A stretch of DNA of 64,000 nucleotides from CAVWZH01 sp963765285 (GTDB taxonomy: Bacteria > Acidobacteriota > Terriglobia > Terriglobales > Acidobacteriaceae): positions 744,001 through 808,000 of the forward strand of contig CAVXVR010000004.1 in the NCBI GenBank assembly GCA_963765285.1, read 5' to 3'. Below the pieces are notes generated by a model. That model did not search any database. It was not told the origin of the DNA and saw only the letters and a program-made list of their open reading frames with translations. Both the position numbers and the translations under genes were made by a program. Below, piece by piece: positions 55,515-64,000 of this stretch (the first letter of the stretch is position 1; each line of letters starts with the position of its first letter).

Positions 55515-56644
55515 TGGCCACCGTTAACGCCCCACTAGCGCTAATCGCCGAGATTACTCATCGCTGTCCCTTGCACTGTGTGTACTGCTCCAATCCCTTG
55601 CAGATGGCGGCGGTTGGGTCAGAATTAAGCACGCGAGATTGGGAAGCCGTTTTTGCTCAAGCCGCAAAGCTGGGCGTGCTGCATGTTCACTTGAGTGGCG
55701 GAGAACCGCTGGCCCGGGAGGATCTGGTTCAGCTAGTGGGTTCCGCTCACGCCGGCGGGCTTTACACCAACCTAATCACATCGGGAATCGGGCTCTCCGA
55801 GCCGCGCTTGGAGGCTCTGGTCAAAGCCGGTCTTGATCACATCCAGCTCAGCTTCCAGGATTCTCGGGAGGCCAGCGCGAACTGGATCGCCGGCACGCGC
55901 GCTCATGCCTTGAAACTGGAGATCGCACCTTTGATCCGCCGCGCGGGCGTTGCATTCACCGTCAATATGGTGATTCATCGCCAGAACGTGGACCATCTCG
56001 ACGAAATGATCGCGCTCGCCGAGTCGCTGCAGCCGGAACGTCTGGAAATTGCCCACGTCCAGTACTACGGTTGGGCGGCGAAAAATGTGGACGCTCTTCT
56101 GCCGACGCGAGAGCAAGTACTCGAGTCGTTGGAAACCGTGAGTGCGGCGAAGAAGAGGCTGGCAGGCCAGATCAACCTCGACGCCGTGGTTCCCGATTAC
56201 TACGCTCGATTTCCTAAAGCCTGCATGGGCGGATGGGGTCGACGGCAAATGCTGATCGATCCCAGCGGCACGGCGCTTCCCTGCCACGCCGCGGCGGTAA
56301 TTCCTGGATTGCGCTTCGAGAACGTCCGGGAAAAATCATTGGCATGGATTTGGCAGGAGTCGGAGAGTTTTCAGAAGTTTCGTGGCGAAGCCTGGATGCC
56401 GGAGCCGTGCCGGAGCTGCGACCGGCGCACCGAGGATTTCGGTGGCTGCCGCTGCCAGGCTTTGATGATCACGGGCGATGCGAACGCGACGGACCCCGTG
56501 TGCTCCCTGGCTCCGGCGCACGGCCTGATCGAGCAAAAACTTCTTGAGGTTAACTCCCACGCGGAAGCAGCAGCGGCTGGCCCATCACAGGCAATTCCAA
56601 TCCAGCCGGACAACTTTTGGGTTTATCGGCCACAGCCCAAATAG
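55514..56644 (+). CDS. pqqE: PqqA peptide cyclase PqqE (radical SAM)
   Basis: A 376-residue radical SAM/SPASM enzyme that forms the Glu-Tyr carbon-carbon bond in PqqA. The SAM cluster motif is CPLHCVYC (~18-25), then 'HLSGGEPLAREDL'. The SPASM region carries Cys in 'KACMGGWGRRQMLIDPSGTALPCH', 'PEPCRSCDRR', 'GGCRCQALM' and 'DPVCSLAPAH', enough for two auxiliary clusters. The C-terminal ~35 residues are variable. It ends the operon; no pqqF follows and no PQQ-dependent dehydrogenase is in the window. Confidence 0.95.
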   Translation: MATVNAPLALIAEITHRCPLHCVYCSNPLQMAAVGSELSTRDWEAVFAQAAKLGVLHVHLSGGEPLAREDLVQLVGSAHAGGLYTNLITSGIGLSEPRLEALVKAGLDHIQLSFQDSREASANWIAGTRAHALKLEIAPLIRRAGVAFTVNMVIHRQNVDHLDEMIALAESLQPERLEIAHVQYYGWAAKNVDALLPTREQVLESLETVSAAKKRLAGQINLDAVVPDYYARFPKACMGGWGRRQMLIDPSGTALPCHAAAVIPGLRFENVREKSLAWIWQESESFQKFRGEAWMPEPCRSCDRRTEDFGGCRCQALMITGDANATDPVCSLAPAHGLIEQKLLEVNSHAEAAAAGPSQAIPIQPDNFWVYRPQPK

Positions 56645-56782
56645 ACCCCTTTTCCCTACCTCGGGCTCGGGTTATCCCCCTATAAACATTTCCTTTACAA
56701 GAAAATGACGCTTGCCTGACACCTGTCCACTCATGTTTTGGCCTAATGGCTTCAGCTCGGGGATGCCCGAATGGAGGGGACA

Positions 56783-57178
56783 ATGAAGAAGACTTCGATT
56801 TTGTTGCTAACGCTCTGGTGCCTGGGTTGCGGGTACAGCTCCAAAAGTTCGCCGCCCCAGGCGGGGATAGTGCCTGCCATTGCGGCCATTTTGCCTAATA
56901 CCGCGAAAGCCGGCGACCCAGCCTTTATGTTGACGGTCAACGGAAGTAGCTTTAACGGGAATGCAGTCGTGAACTGGAACGGCGTGGCACAAACCACCCA
57001 GCATCCCGGCGCAGGTCAGCTGGTTGTGAGTGTCCCGGCGTCTGCCATCGCTGCCGCAGGCATGGTGTCGGTGACGGTGACCAATCCCGGCAGCACTACG
57101 CCGGGTGGCCCGTACGGCGGCGGGATGACCACGAGTCCGGAGACGTCAGCGCCCATGACCTTCACCATCACGAACTAG
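56783..57178 (+). CDS. Small exported IPT/TIG-domain protein, possible lipoprotein
   Basis: A 131-residue protein. The signal sequence ends LWCLGCGYSS; Gly-Cys could be a lipobox but lacks the usual -3 Leu in the right register. The rest is an IPT/TIG Ig-like fold: 'IAAILPNTAKAGDPAFMLTVNGSSFNGNAVVNWNGVAQTT ... VVSVPASAIAAAGMVSVTVTNPG', ending in a Gly/Pro-rich loop and 'PMTFTIT'. ATG 56783 follows GGAGGGG. No catalytic features. Confidence 0.75.
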   Translation: MKKTSILLLTLWCLGCGYSSKSSPPQAGIVPAIAAILPNTAKAGDPAFMLTVNGSSFNGNAVVNWNGVAQTTQHPGAGQLVVSVPASAIAAAGMVSVTVTNPGSTTPGGPYGGGMTTSPETSAPMTFTITN

Positions 57179-57336
57179 GACTGAAGGGTGGACGCCGGCT
57201 TTGAGAACTCACGAGCCGCACACCATGCGGCCCAGTACGCGCAGCCGCCGGAAGCGGGCACACTACTGCGGGCACACGGTAAGCGTGCGTTTCGGGGCGT
57301 CTGCCCTCGCTGGCGGGCGCCAGTCCTTCTGACCCG

Positions 57337-57498
57337 CTATTGGATGGAGCTGCCTACCGACGAGAACACGTTGTTGGCATTGCTGCCCACCAACCGTATC
57401 GTGCCAACAACGATTACCAGAATTACGGCCAGCATCACGGCATATTCTGCGATGTCCTGCCCGCGATCATCACGCCACAGACTGCGAAAGGTACTCAT
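57337..57498 (-). CDS. Flp-type IVb pilin subunit
   Basis: A 53-residue protein, 'DDRGQDIAEYAVMLAVILVIVVGTIRLV' then a Ser/Asn-rich end (NANNVFSSVGSSIQ). The Gly-x-x-x-x-Glu-Tyr motif before a hydrophobic helix is the Flp pilin signature; Glu-Tyr marks the prepilin peptidase site region. AAGG lies ~9 bases before the tandem ATGs (57501 or 57498). No tad assembly genes are near, so this is a solitary subunit gene. It lies downstream of wecB on the same strand. Confidence 0.72.
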   Translation of the reverse strand: MSTFRSLWRDDRGQDIAEYAVMLAVILVIVVGTIRLVGSNANNVFSSVGSSIQ

Positions 57499-57740
57499 CA
57501 TGGTTGCGCCTTCTGACTCGAAGCCGCCTCAGCTGACAAAGCGGTCCGGGGGAGTTGTTCTTTTCAGGGACGTCAGTGGCTGGACAGAAGCTGAGAGGCT
57601 GGGAACTCAACTACAATTGGTAAGGATAATGCTCCGGCTGGCGGTCGGCTGTCAAGCAGGTAATGGTTCGCTCGGCGCTCTCCGCGCCTGCTTCGGGGGA
57701 TTCGCACTGCCAATTTCATTGCACAGTGCGCAAAGAATTG

Positions 57741-58811
57741 TCACTTCGACTTATCAGAGGCTAGGATGGCAGCGATTCTTTCGCCGGCGTGCCCGTCCCA
57801 AAGCGGTGGGATCGAGGCTTTCCTGGCGTGCCCATCCAGGATGCTTCGCAATTCCGTCCGGAGTCTGGACGCATCCTGCCCGACCAGAACATTCGAACCG
57901 AGGGCGACGGTTACCGGCCGTTCTGTATTCTCGCGAAGCGTCAGGCAGGGCACGTTCAAGTACGTGGTCTCTTCCTGAATCCCGCCTGAATCGGTGAGAA
58001 CCACCGTAGCCCGAGATTGCAATGCGAGGAACTCAAGGTAAGGAAGCGGATCCAGCAGGTGGAGTTGGGCGGCATCAAGGCCGAGGTCCGCGATGCGTCG
58101 ACGAGTCCGCGGATGAACCGGAAACACCACCGGCAACTCTGCATTCACTTCCAACAGAGATTGCAGAATGTTTCTGAGAATGAAACCGTCGTCTACATTC
58201 GCAGGGCGATGTAGAGTCACCAGCGCGTACCGGCTGGGTAAGCCGTTCGTCCGGCTCGCGAGCGCCAGCGGCAACAAGCGCACCAGCGAGTCAATCATGA
58301 CGTTTCCCACGCGATGAATCTTTCCCGGTGCGATACCCTCGCGCGCAAGATTTCTGTCCCCATCCTCAGACGGGGTAAACAGCCAGTCCGCCATCTGGTC
58401 GGTGAGCACACGGTTGATCTCTTCCGGCATGGTGCGGTCGAAAGAACGCAGCCCGGCTTCGACGTGCCCGATTCGAATTTGCAGTTTCGAGCAAACCAGG
58501 GCTGCAGCTACGGTTGAATTGACGTCTCCATAAACCAGCACGGCGTCTGGTTTCCGTTCCAGCACTACCGGCTCAAAGCGGCTCATGATGGCTGCGGTTT
58601 GCTGTGCATGGCTTCCCGAACCCACTTCAAGATTCACGTCGGGGTCAGGCAATCCCAACTGCTGGAAGAACACGCTCGACATACTGGCGTCATAGTGCTG
58701 GCCAGTGTGCACCACAGTCTGCGTGAGGTTCGGCTGCGCCTTCAGTGCGCGCACCACCGGAGCAGCTTTCATGAAGTTAGGCCGGGCGCCCACCACGTGA
58801 AGAATATGCAT
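57741..58811 (-). CDS. wecB: UDP-N-acetylglucosamine 2-epimerase (non-hydrolysing)
   Basis: A 356-residue GT-B-fold enzyme interconverting UDP-GlcNAc and UDP-ManNAc. It has 'VVGARPNFMKAAPVVRAL', 'VHTGQHYDASMSSVFFQQL', 'VLVYGDVNSTVAAALVCSKLQIRIGHVEAGLRSFDRTMPEEINRVLTD' and the UDP-binding 'LTDSGGIQEETTYLNVPCLTLRENTERP'. All catalytic-site Asp/Glu/His are present. ATG 58811 begins the conserved sequence. It supplies precursors for surface polysaccharide; no glycan cluster surrounds it. Confidence 0.94.
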   Translation of the reverse strand: MHILHVVGARPNFMKAAPVVRALKAQPNLTQTVVHTGQHYDASMSSVFFQQLGLPDPDVNLEVGSGSHAQQTAAIMSRFEPVVLERKPDAVLVYGDVNSTVAAALVCSKLQIRIGHVEAGLRSFDRTMPEEINRVLTDQMADWLFTPSEDGDRNLAREGIAPGKIHRVGNVMIDSLVRLLPLALASRTNGLPSRYALVTLHRPANVDDGFILRNILQSLLEVNAELPVVFPVHPRTRRRIADLGLDAAQLHLLDPLPYLEFLALQSRATVVLTDSGGIQEETTYLNVPCLTLRENTERPVTVALGSNVLVGQDASRLRTELRSILDGHARKASIPPLWDGHAGERIAAILASDKSK

Positions 58812-59155
58812 AGCTTCTAGCAAACTACGTGACTCACAACTTTGCTGCGCTGAAACTTGGCCCCGGAAGCGGAAGCCAGACTGTATCGCTCACTGCCTCA
58901 GAACGATCTGCACAACTCGCAGCAAGCGAAATCGACGCTTCCCCGAACTATTTCCAACCCATTGGTTCCGTTTTGGGATCGGCCATTCGACGCACTGGTA
59001 CATTCCCTTCCGGCACCTACCATCCCGTGTAACCCAAAGCGCACACTGCACTTACGTGCTGATGACTTTTGTGCCATTTGGGGACAGAGGGCAACGCACT
59101 GTTAGCAAATCCCCCGGCCGTAAGAGCGCATGCGGCCAACCTAAAGAGGCCTTCA
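58812..59155. other. Divergent intergenic region, no feature seen
   Basis: About 340 bases between wecB and the ASH-repeat gene, which read outward. It must hold both promoters, but I find no clear box pair, repeat, or RNA element. Short ORFs here lack coding character. Confidence 0.5.
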
Positions 59156-62100
59156 GTGAAGGATCTCGGTGCTCGCAGGCAACGGTTGGCGGTTTTTCTC
59201 GCCCTGGTCACTCTTCTCGCTTTGCTCACATTGTCCGGCTGCCAGGCACTCGACGCCCAGGGCTCAAACTCGGCCAATGGCCGCCTGCTGGTGATCAATC
59301 CCAACCTGGCTTTCGGAACCGTGGTTTTGGGCACGCACCAGGTTTTGACCAACACCATCGTCAATACTACGTTTGCCCGAATCACCCTGACCCGGGCGAC
59401 GCTGTCGCAAGGCGATTTTAGTCTCAGCGGCCCTGAATTGCCCATGACGCTGGCCCCTGGGCAGAGCGCGTCCTTTAGCGTTACATACACCCCCCATGCC
59501 GCGGGCAGCTCCAACGGCACGGTTTTCCTGGCTAGCAGTGCTACAGCCCTTTCCACCAGCTTTAATGTGTCAGGAACTGCGGTCAAGCCCGGAACTCTGA
59601 GCATAACCCCGGCGCCGATCAATCTTGGCAGCGTGCGAGTGGGAGCGAGCCAGGCCCAGCGGGCCACTTTTGCGAACAGCGGCGGGACCAACCTCATCAT
59701 CACCCAAGCCACCGTAACCGGGAGCACTTTCGGGCTGAACGGACTCAACTTACCCGTAACCCTGGCGCCAAACCAGAGCGTGAGCGCGATGGTCAGCTTC
59801 AAAGCAACTTCAGGCGGCGTGCAGAGCGGCAACATTTCGGTGCAAGCCAACATCGCAATGTCGGTGAATCAGTTCGATCCCGGGTTTCGCCGTTTCGTGC
59901 CCGTCAGTTACGCCAGCACTACCGTGTCCGTTCCTGTTTCCGCCTCAGGGATCGCGTCCGGGCAGCTTGCGGTAACTCCAGCCAGCATGAGCCTGGGAGC
60001 CGTACCCGTGGGCTCAAGCCAGATTCAGGCAGGCACGTTGACTAACACCGGTGGCTCGACCGTGACCGTGAGCCAGGCTGCGGCTGCGGGCACCGGCTTC
60101 AGCGTTAACGGCGTCAGCACTCCCATGTCTCTGGCTCCGGGCCAGAGCATGAACTTTGCTGTCAAATTTGCCCCGGCGGCATCGGGCGCGAGCAGCGGCA
60201 GCGTGATGTTCACCAGCGATGCAGTAAATGGCACGCTCGCGGTTCCACTTGCCGGCAGCGGCATTCTGCCGGGATCGCTCAGCGCAGGTCAAACCAGCTT
60301 GAGTTTCGGCAACGTGCAACTGAACAACAGTCAGACCTTGCAGGAGACGCTGACCAACTCCGGTGGGTCAAGCGTCACCATCAGCCAAGCCACTGTGACA
60401 GGCGCGGGCTTCAGCGTGAATGGATTGAGCCTGCCGCTCACCCTCGCGGCGGGACAGAGCGCCAGCTTCAACGTAGCGTTCGCACCGCAAGCCAGCGGTG
60501 CCGTCACTGGATATCTCGCCGTGACCAGTAATGCCTCCAACTCCCTTGGAGTTTCGCTGGCGGGCACCGGCGTCACGCCCGGCGCCCTGTCGGCGGGTTC
60601 TTCCTCTCTTAGCTTCGGCAATGTGCAGGTCAACAACAGTCAGACCTTGCAGGAGACCCTGACCAATTCCGGCGCCTCCAGCGTCACCATCAGCCAGGCG
60701 GGAGTATCGGGCGCGGGTTTCAGCCTGAGCGAATTGAGCCTGCCCCTGACGCTGGCGGCAGGACAGAGTGCCAGTTTCAATGTGGCTTTCACGCCGCAGG
60801 CCGGCGGGTCCGCCACGGGAAGCATTTCAGTCGCAAGCAATGCGGCCAATTCCAACCTCACCATCTCGCTTTCCGGCAGCGGAATCACACCGGGAGCGCT
60901 CGCCGCCAGTTCGCCGTCTCTGAGCTTTGGCAATGTGCAGGTAAGCAACAGTCAAACCCTGCAGGAGACTCTGACTAATTCGGGCGGCTCGAGCATTGCC
61001 ATCAGCCAAGCGACTGTAACCGGGACCGGTTTCAGTGTGAGCGGATTGAGCCTGCCGTTAACTCTGGGTGCCGGACAAAGCGTCAGCTTCAACGTCGCTT
61101 TTGCGCCGCAAGCTGGAGGCGCAGTCACTGGCTATCTTGCTGTCACCAGCAATGCCTCCAACTCGCTCGGAGTCTCGCTCGCCGGAACCGGCGTCACACC
61201 CGGCGCCTTGTCGGCCGGTTCTTCCTCGCTAAGTTTCGGCAACGTGCAAGTTAATAACACTCAGACTTTGCAGGAGACCCTCACCAACTCCGGCGGATCG
61301 AGTGTCACGGTCAATCAGGCAACCGTGACCGGCACTGGGTTCAGCGTAACTGGGATGACCCTGCCCCTGACTCTGACGGCCGGGCAAAGCACCAGCTTCA
61401 ACGTGGCCTTTACACCCCAAGCTGGGGGACCGGCCAACGGAAGCATCTCGGTTGTAAGTACCGCCTCCAACCCGAATCTCACGGTTTCACTTGCAGGCAG
61501 TGGCGTGACCGCGGGATCACTCAGCGCGGGACAATCCAGCCTGAGCTTTGGCAACGTGCAACTGAACAACAGTCAGACCTTGCAGGAGACCCTCACCAAC
61601 TCGGGTGGGTCGAGTGTCACGGTCAGCCAGGCGACAGTGACCGGCACCGGGTTCAGCGTAAGCGGTTTGAGTCTGCCATTGACTCTGGCTGCCGGACAGA
61701 GTGCCAGCTTTAACGTGGCTTTTGCCCCGCAAGCGGGTGGCGCCGTTACCGGCTCTCTTGCCATCGTCAGTACATGCCTCAAATTCTCCGGTTGTCTCGC
61801 TCGCCGGAACTGGTATTACGCCGGGCGCTCTCGCAGCGAGCTTCTTCCTCTCTGAGCTTTGGCAACGTGCAGCTAAGCAACACTCAGAGCTTGCCGGAAA
61901 CTCTGACCAATTCCGGTGGCACGAGCGTTACCGTGAGCCAGGCAACAATAACGGGCACGGGCTTCAGCCTGACCGGACTGAGCCTGCCGCTGACTCTGGG
62001 AGCCGGACAGAGCACGAGTTTTAGCGTGGCTTTTGCGCCCCAGACGGGAGGTTCGGCTGCGGGAAACATTGCGATCGTCAGCAACGCGTCCAACCCCACA

Positions 62101-63624
62101 CTCTCCGTCACCCTCTCGGGCAGCGGAGTCGCACCCGGTTCGCTCGCGGCAAGTTCATCGTCTCTGAGCTTCGGCAGCGTGCAGGTGGGCAAGAGCCAGA
62201 GCATGCAGGAAACGCTAACCAATTCTGGTGGTTCCAGCGTCACGGTCAACCAGGCAACGCTGACTGGAACCGGGTTCAGCATGAGTGGGATGAGCCTGCC
62301 GTTAACTCTCGCTGCAGGGCAGAGCACCAGCTTTAGCGTGGCCTTCGCTCCACAATCGGCGGCGTCGGCCACGGGAAGTATCTCCGTTGCCAGCAGCGCG
62401 TCCAATTCCACCCTCGCGGTTTCGCTTTCCGGCAGCGGAGTTGCCCCGGGTTCGCTCACCGCCAGTCAATCGAGCTTGAGCTTCGGCAGCGTACAAGTGA
62501 CGAATAGTCAGAGCCTGCAAGAGACGGTAACCAACTCTGGCGGCTCGAGCGCAACCATCAGCCAGGTGAATGTTTCAGGCACTGGCTTCTCGGTAAGTGG
62601 ATTGAGTCTGCCTCTGACCCTGGCTGCCGGGCAGAGTGCCAGTTTCACCGTGGCCTTCTCGCCGCAGGCGGGCGGATCAGTCAGCGGAAATATTTCCGTT
62701 CTGAGTAATGCCTCGAATGCCACACTCGCCGTGTCGCTCTCCGGCACCGGCGTGACTCCGGGGGTGCTGGCGGTCACTTCCTCCAGCCTTAGTTTTGGCA
62801 GTGTCAAGGTGAGCGCGACTCAGACCCTGTCGGAGACCGTCAGCAACTCCGGCGGCAGCAGCCTGACCATTTCACAGGCGACGCTCTCGGGATCTGGGTT
62901 TGCCATTACCGGGCTGACTCTTCCCCTTACCCTTGCCCCCGGTCAAAGCTTCACCTTTGGCACGGCCTTCACTCCGACCGCGGCCGGCAACGCCAGCAGC
63001 ACGCTTTCGATCGCGTCGAATGCGTCCAACACCGCACTCACGGTTTCGCTGACGGGAACGGGAACGATTTCCGGTCAACTGACAGTATCTCCCGCCAGCT
63101 TGAGTTTTGGCAGCGTGGTCGTCGGACAAAGCAGTAGCCTGCCCGCGTCGCTCAGTGCCAGTGGCGCCAGCGTGACCATTTCGTCCGCGATGTTCGGCAC
63201 GTCAGAATTTACTTTGAGCGGAGTGAGTTTCCCGCTGACTCTGGCCGCCGGCCAAAGTGTTTCTTTCCAGGTTGTGTTCACCCCGCAGTCGAGCGGGGCC
63301 GCTTCCGACAGCGCCTCGTTTGTGAGCAACGCGGCAAATACCCCATCCGAAAGCCTGGGCGGCAGTGGCGCGACCCCGCCACAGCACAGCGTTTCGCTGT
63401 CCTGGAATGAGGCCTCCGACGTGGCAGGTTACAACGTTTACCGCAGTACCAGCAGCGCCAGTCAGGGGACAAAAATCAACACGAGCCTCGATCTGAGCTC
63501 GGAGTACACTGACTCCACCGTGCAAGCCGGTCAAACTTACTACTACGTGACCACGGCTGTGGACGCAAATGGGATGGAGAGCGCGCCTTCCAATCAGGTG
63601 AAAGCGGCGGTCCCGACTCCTTAA
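59156..63624 (+). CDS. Giant lipoprotein of ~13 ASH/choice-of-anchor-D repeats + fibronectin type III, two frameshifts
   Basis: Corrected at about 61774 and 61841 (one extra base each), the product is 1488 residues. The start is GTG 59156 with AGAGG upstream, then a lipoprotein signal ending LTLSGC. About 13 tandem domains of ~103 residues follow (309-nt period), each 'SLSFGNVQVNNSQTLQETLTNSG' then 'VTGTGFSVSGLSLPLTLAAGQS' then 'FNVAFAPQAGG'. These are the ASPM-SPD2-Hydin type. The last ~90 residues form a fibronectin type III domain ('HSVSLSWNEASDVAGYNVYRS'). The protein probably forms a long rod on the outer membrane. Both breaks fall in one repeat and may be errors. Confidence 0.85.
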
Positions 63625-63655
63625 GGCAATAAAGAGCACCGAGCACGGCAGCGCC

Positions 63656-63673
63656 GGGTTCCTTTTTGAACCC
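63656..63673. terminator. Hairpin after the ASH-repeat gene
   Basis: GGGTTC-CTTTTT-GAACCC, a perfect 6-base stem about 32 bases after the stop. The T run lies in the loop instead of after the stem, so termination is uncertain. Confidence 0.35.
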
Positions 63674-63769
63674 GATGCAGGAAGTGGAATTCTTCGGGCA
63701 CTCGAAAGTGTCAACACCGACCCCGGATATCTTCACGTCTGATTCGCCAGTCGCAAGACTTAGGGTGCT

Positions 63770-64000
63770 ATGCATGCACCCCGTCATCTCCTTTCCACGC
63801 AGTTCCTAGTTTCGGTCTCCTGCGTTGTCCTGACGCTGGCGATCGGGACCGCGGCGAGTGTCGTCCAGACGAACCCCGTCTTGGCAAGTCCCGCTTTGGT
63901 GAGTGTGCAAACCACAAGTTCCCCGCAGCTCTTTCCTTTTTCCTTTGCCGCCGCGGCAGGGATCTTGAAAAGCAATACGAACGGTATCTGGTTTGGAAAA
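63770..64000 (+). CDS. Partial exported protein at the right edge
   Basis: An open frame from ATG 63770 to the window end (77 codons). The N-terminus looks like a signal peptide or anchor (FLVSVSCVVLTLAIGTAASVV). The next ~45 residues are Ser/Thr/Pro/Val-rich and unassigned. It may be the start of another large surface protein. The opposite strand also has an open frame here, so the call is tentative. Confidence 0.4.
   Translation, partial: MHAPRHLLSTQFLVSVSCVVLTLAIGTAASVVQTNPVLASPALVSVQTTSSPQLFPFSFAAAAGILKSNTNGIWFGK

Noticed and set aside
57188..57997. 269-residue plus-strand ORF
   Set aside because: It runs antisense through the Flp pilin gene and the end of wecB, and has no protein-like pattern.

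Overview
This 64 kb window looks like a chromosomal stretch of an Acidobacteriota bacterium, probably of the Terriglobia/Koribacter type. That is an inference from style, not from a marker gene. The DNA is GC-rich. It carries secreted proteins with TonB C-terminal domains, very long proteins built from Ig-like or ASH repeats, BNR propellers, PilZ and GAF regulators, tandem xerD-xerC, and several families of short palindromic intergenic repeats of the kind I associate with these genomes. There are no rRNA genes, CRISPR arrays, prophages or transposases. One tRNA gene, tRNA-Leu(UAG), is present.

Layout. 1-9.1 kb: a DUF2911/TPR protein (cut by the left edge), a small helical protein with 3-hydroxyacyl-CoA dehydrogenase, an M20-like hydrolase, a YVTN beta-propeller, an RsbRD-type sensor domain and SecA. 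9.4-16.1 kb: an acyl-CoA synthetase/ACP/PlsC fusion, XerC and XerD, a DUF72 protein and a stand-alone LigD polymerase. 16.4-25.3 kb: a coupled pair of exported M16 proteases (one active, one probably inactive), a HAD hydrolase, HD-GYP and PAS-PP2C signalling proteins (the latter behind a sigma-28-like promoter), an A-type Fe-S carrier and a mini-TonB. 25.4-36.5 kb: an FkbM methyltransferase, tRNA-Leu, a short MetE-like protein coupled to an MBL hydrolase, egtB-egtD (ergothioneine), an FMN reductase, a zinc-ribbon/DUF3467/glycosyltransferase run and modB-modC. 36.8-53.2 kb: a giant BNR/Ig protein, L-2-hydroxyglutarate oxidase, ProC, a GAF-TM-TonB fusion, an MFS transporter, UDP-glucuronate decarboxylase, a PilZ regulator, a DUF3179 membrane protein, a HAD hydrolase and a zinc-ribbon/His-rich/NTF2 protein. 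53.5-56.6 kb: a complete pqqABCDE operon, including the 25-residue precursor peptide. 56.8-64 kb: an IPT lipoprotein, a Flp-type pilin, WecB and a 13-repeat ASH lipoprotein.

The most interesting feature is the DUF3179 gene at 49802-51000. An in-frame TGA stands exactly where the first Cys of a CxxC motif belongs. Directly behind it lies a 38-nt hairpin with a GGUCU apical loop, the same loop as the E. coli fdhF SECIS. This is strong evidence for a selenocysteine codon (UxxC), not a stop.

A caution applies to the whole window. At least ten single-base frameshifts break nine otherwise well-conserved genes, including pqqC and ligD-pol, mostly in short homopolymers. Seven are extra bases and three are missing bases. 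This density looks like residual sequencing or assembly indels, so I annotate these genes as frameshifted CDSs, not pseudogenes.
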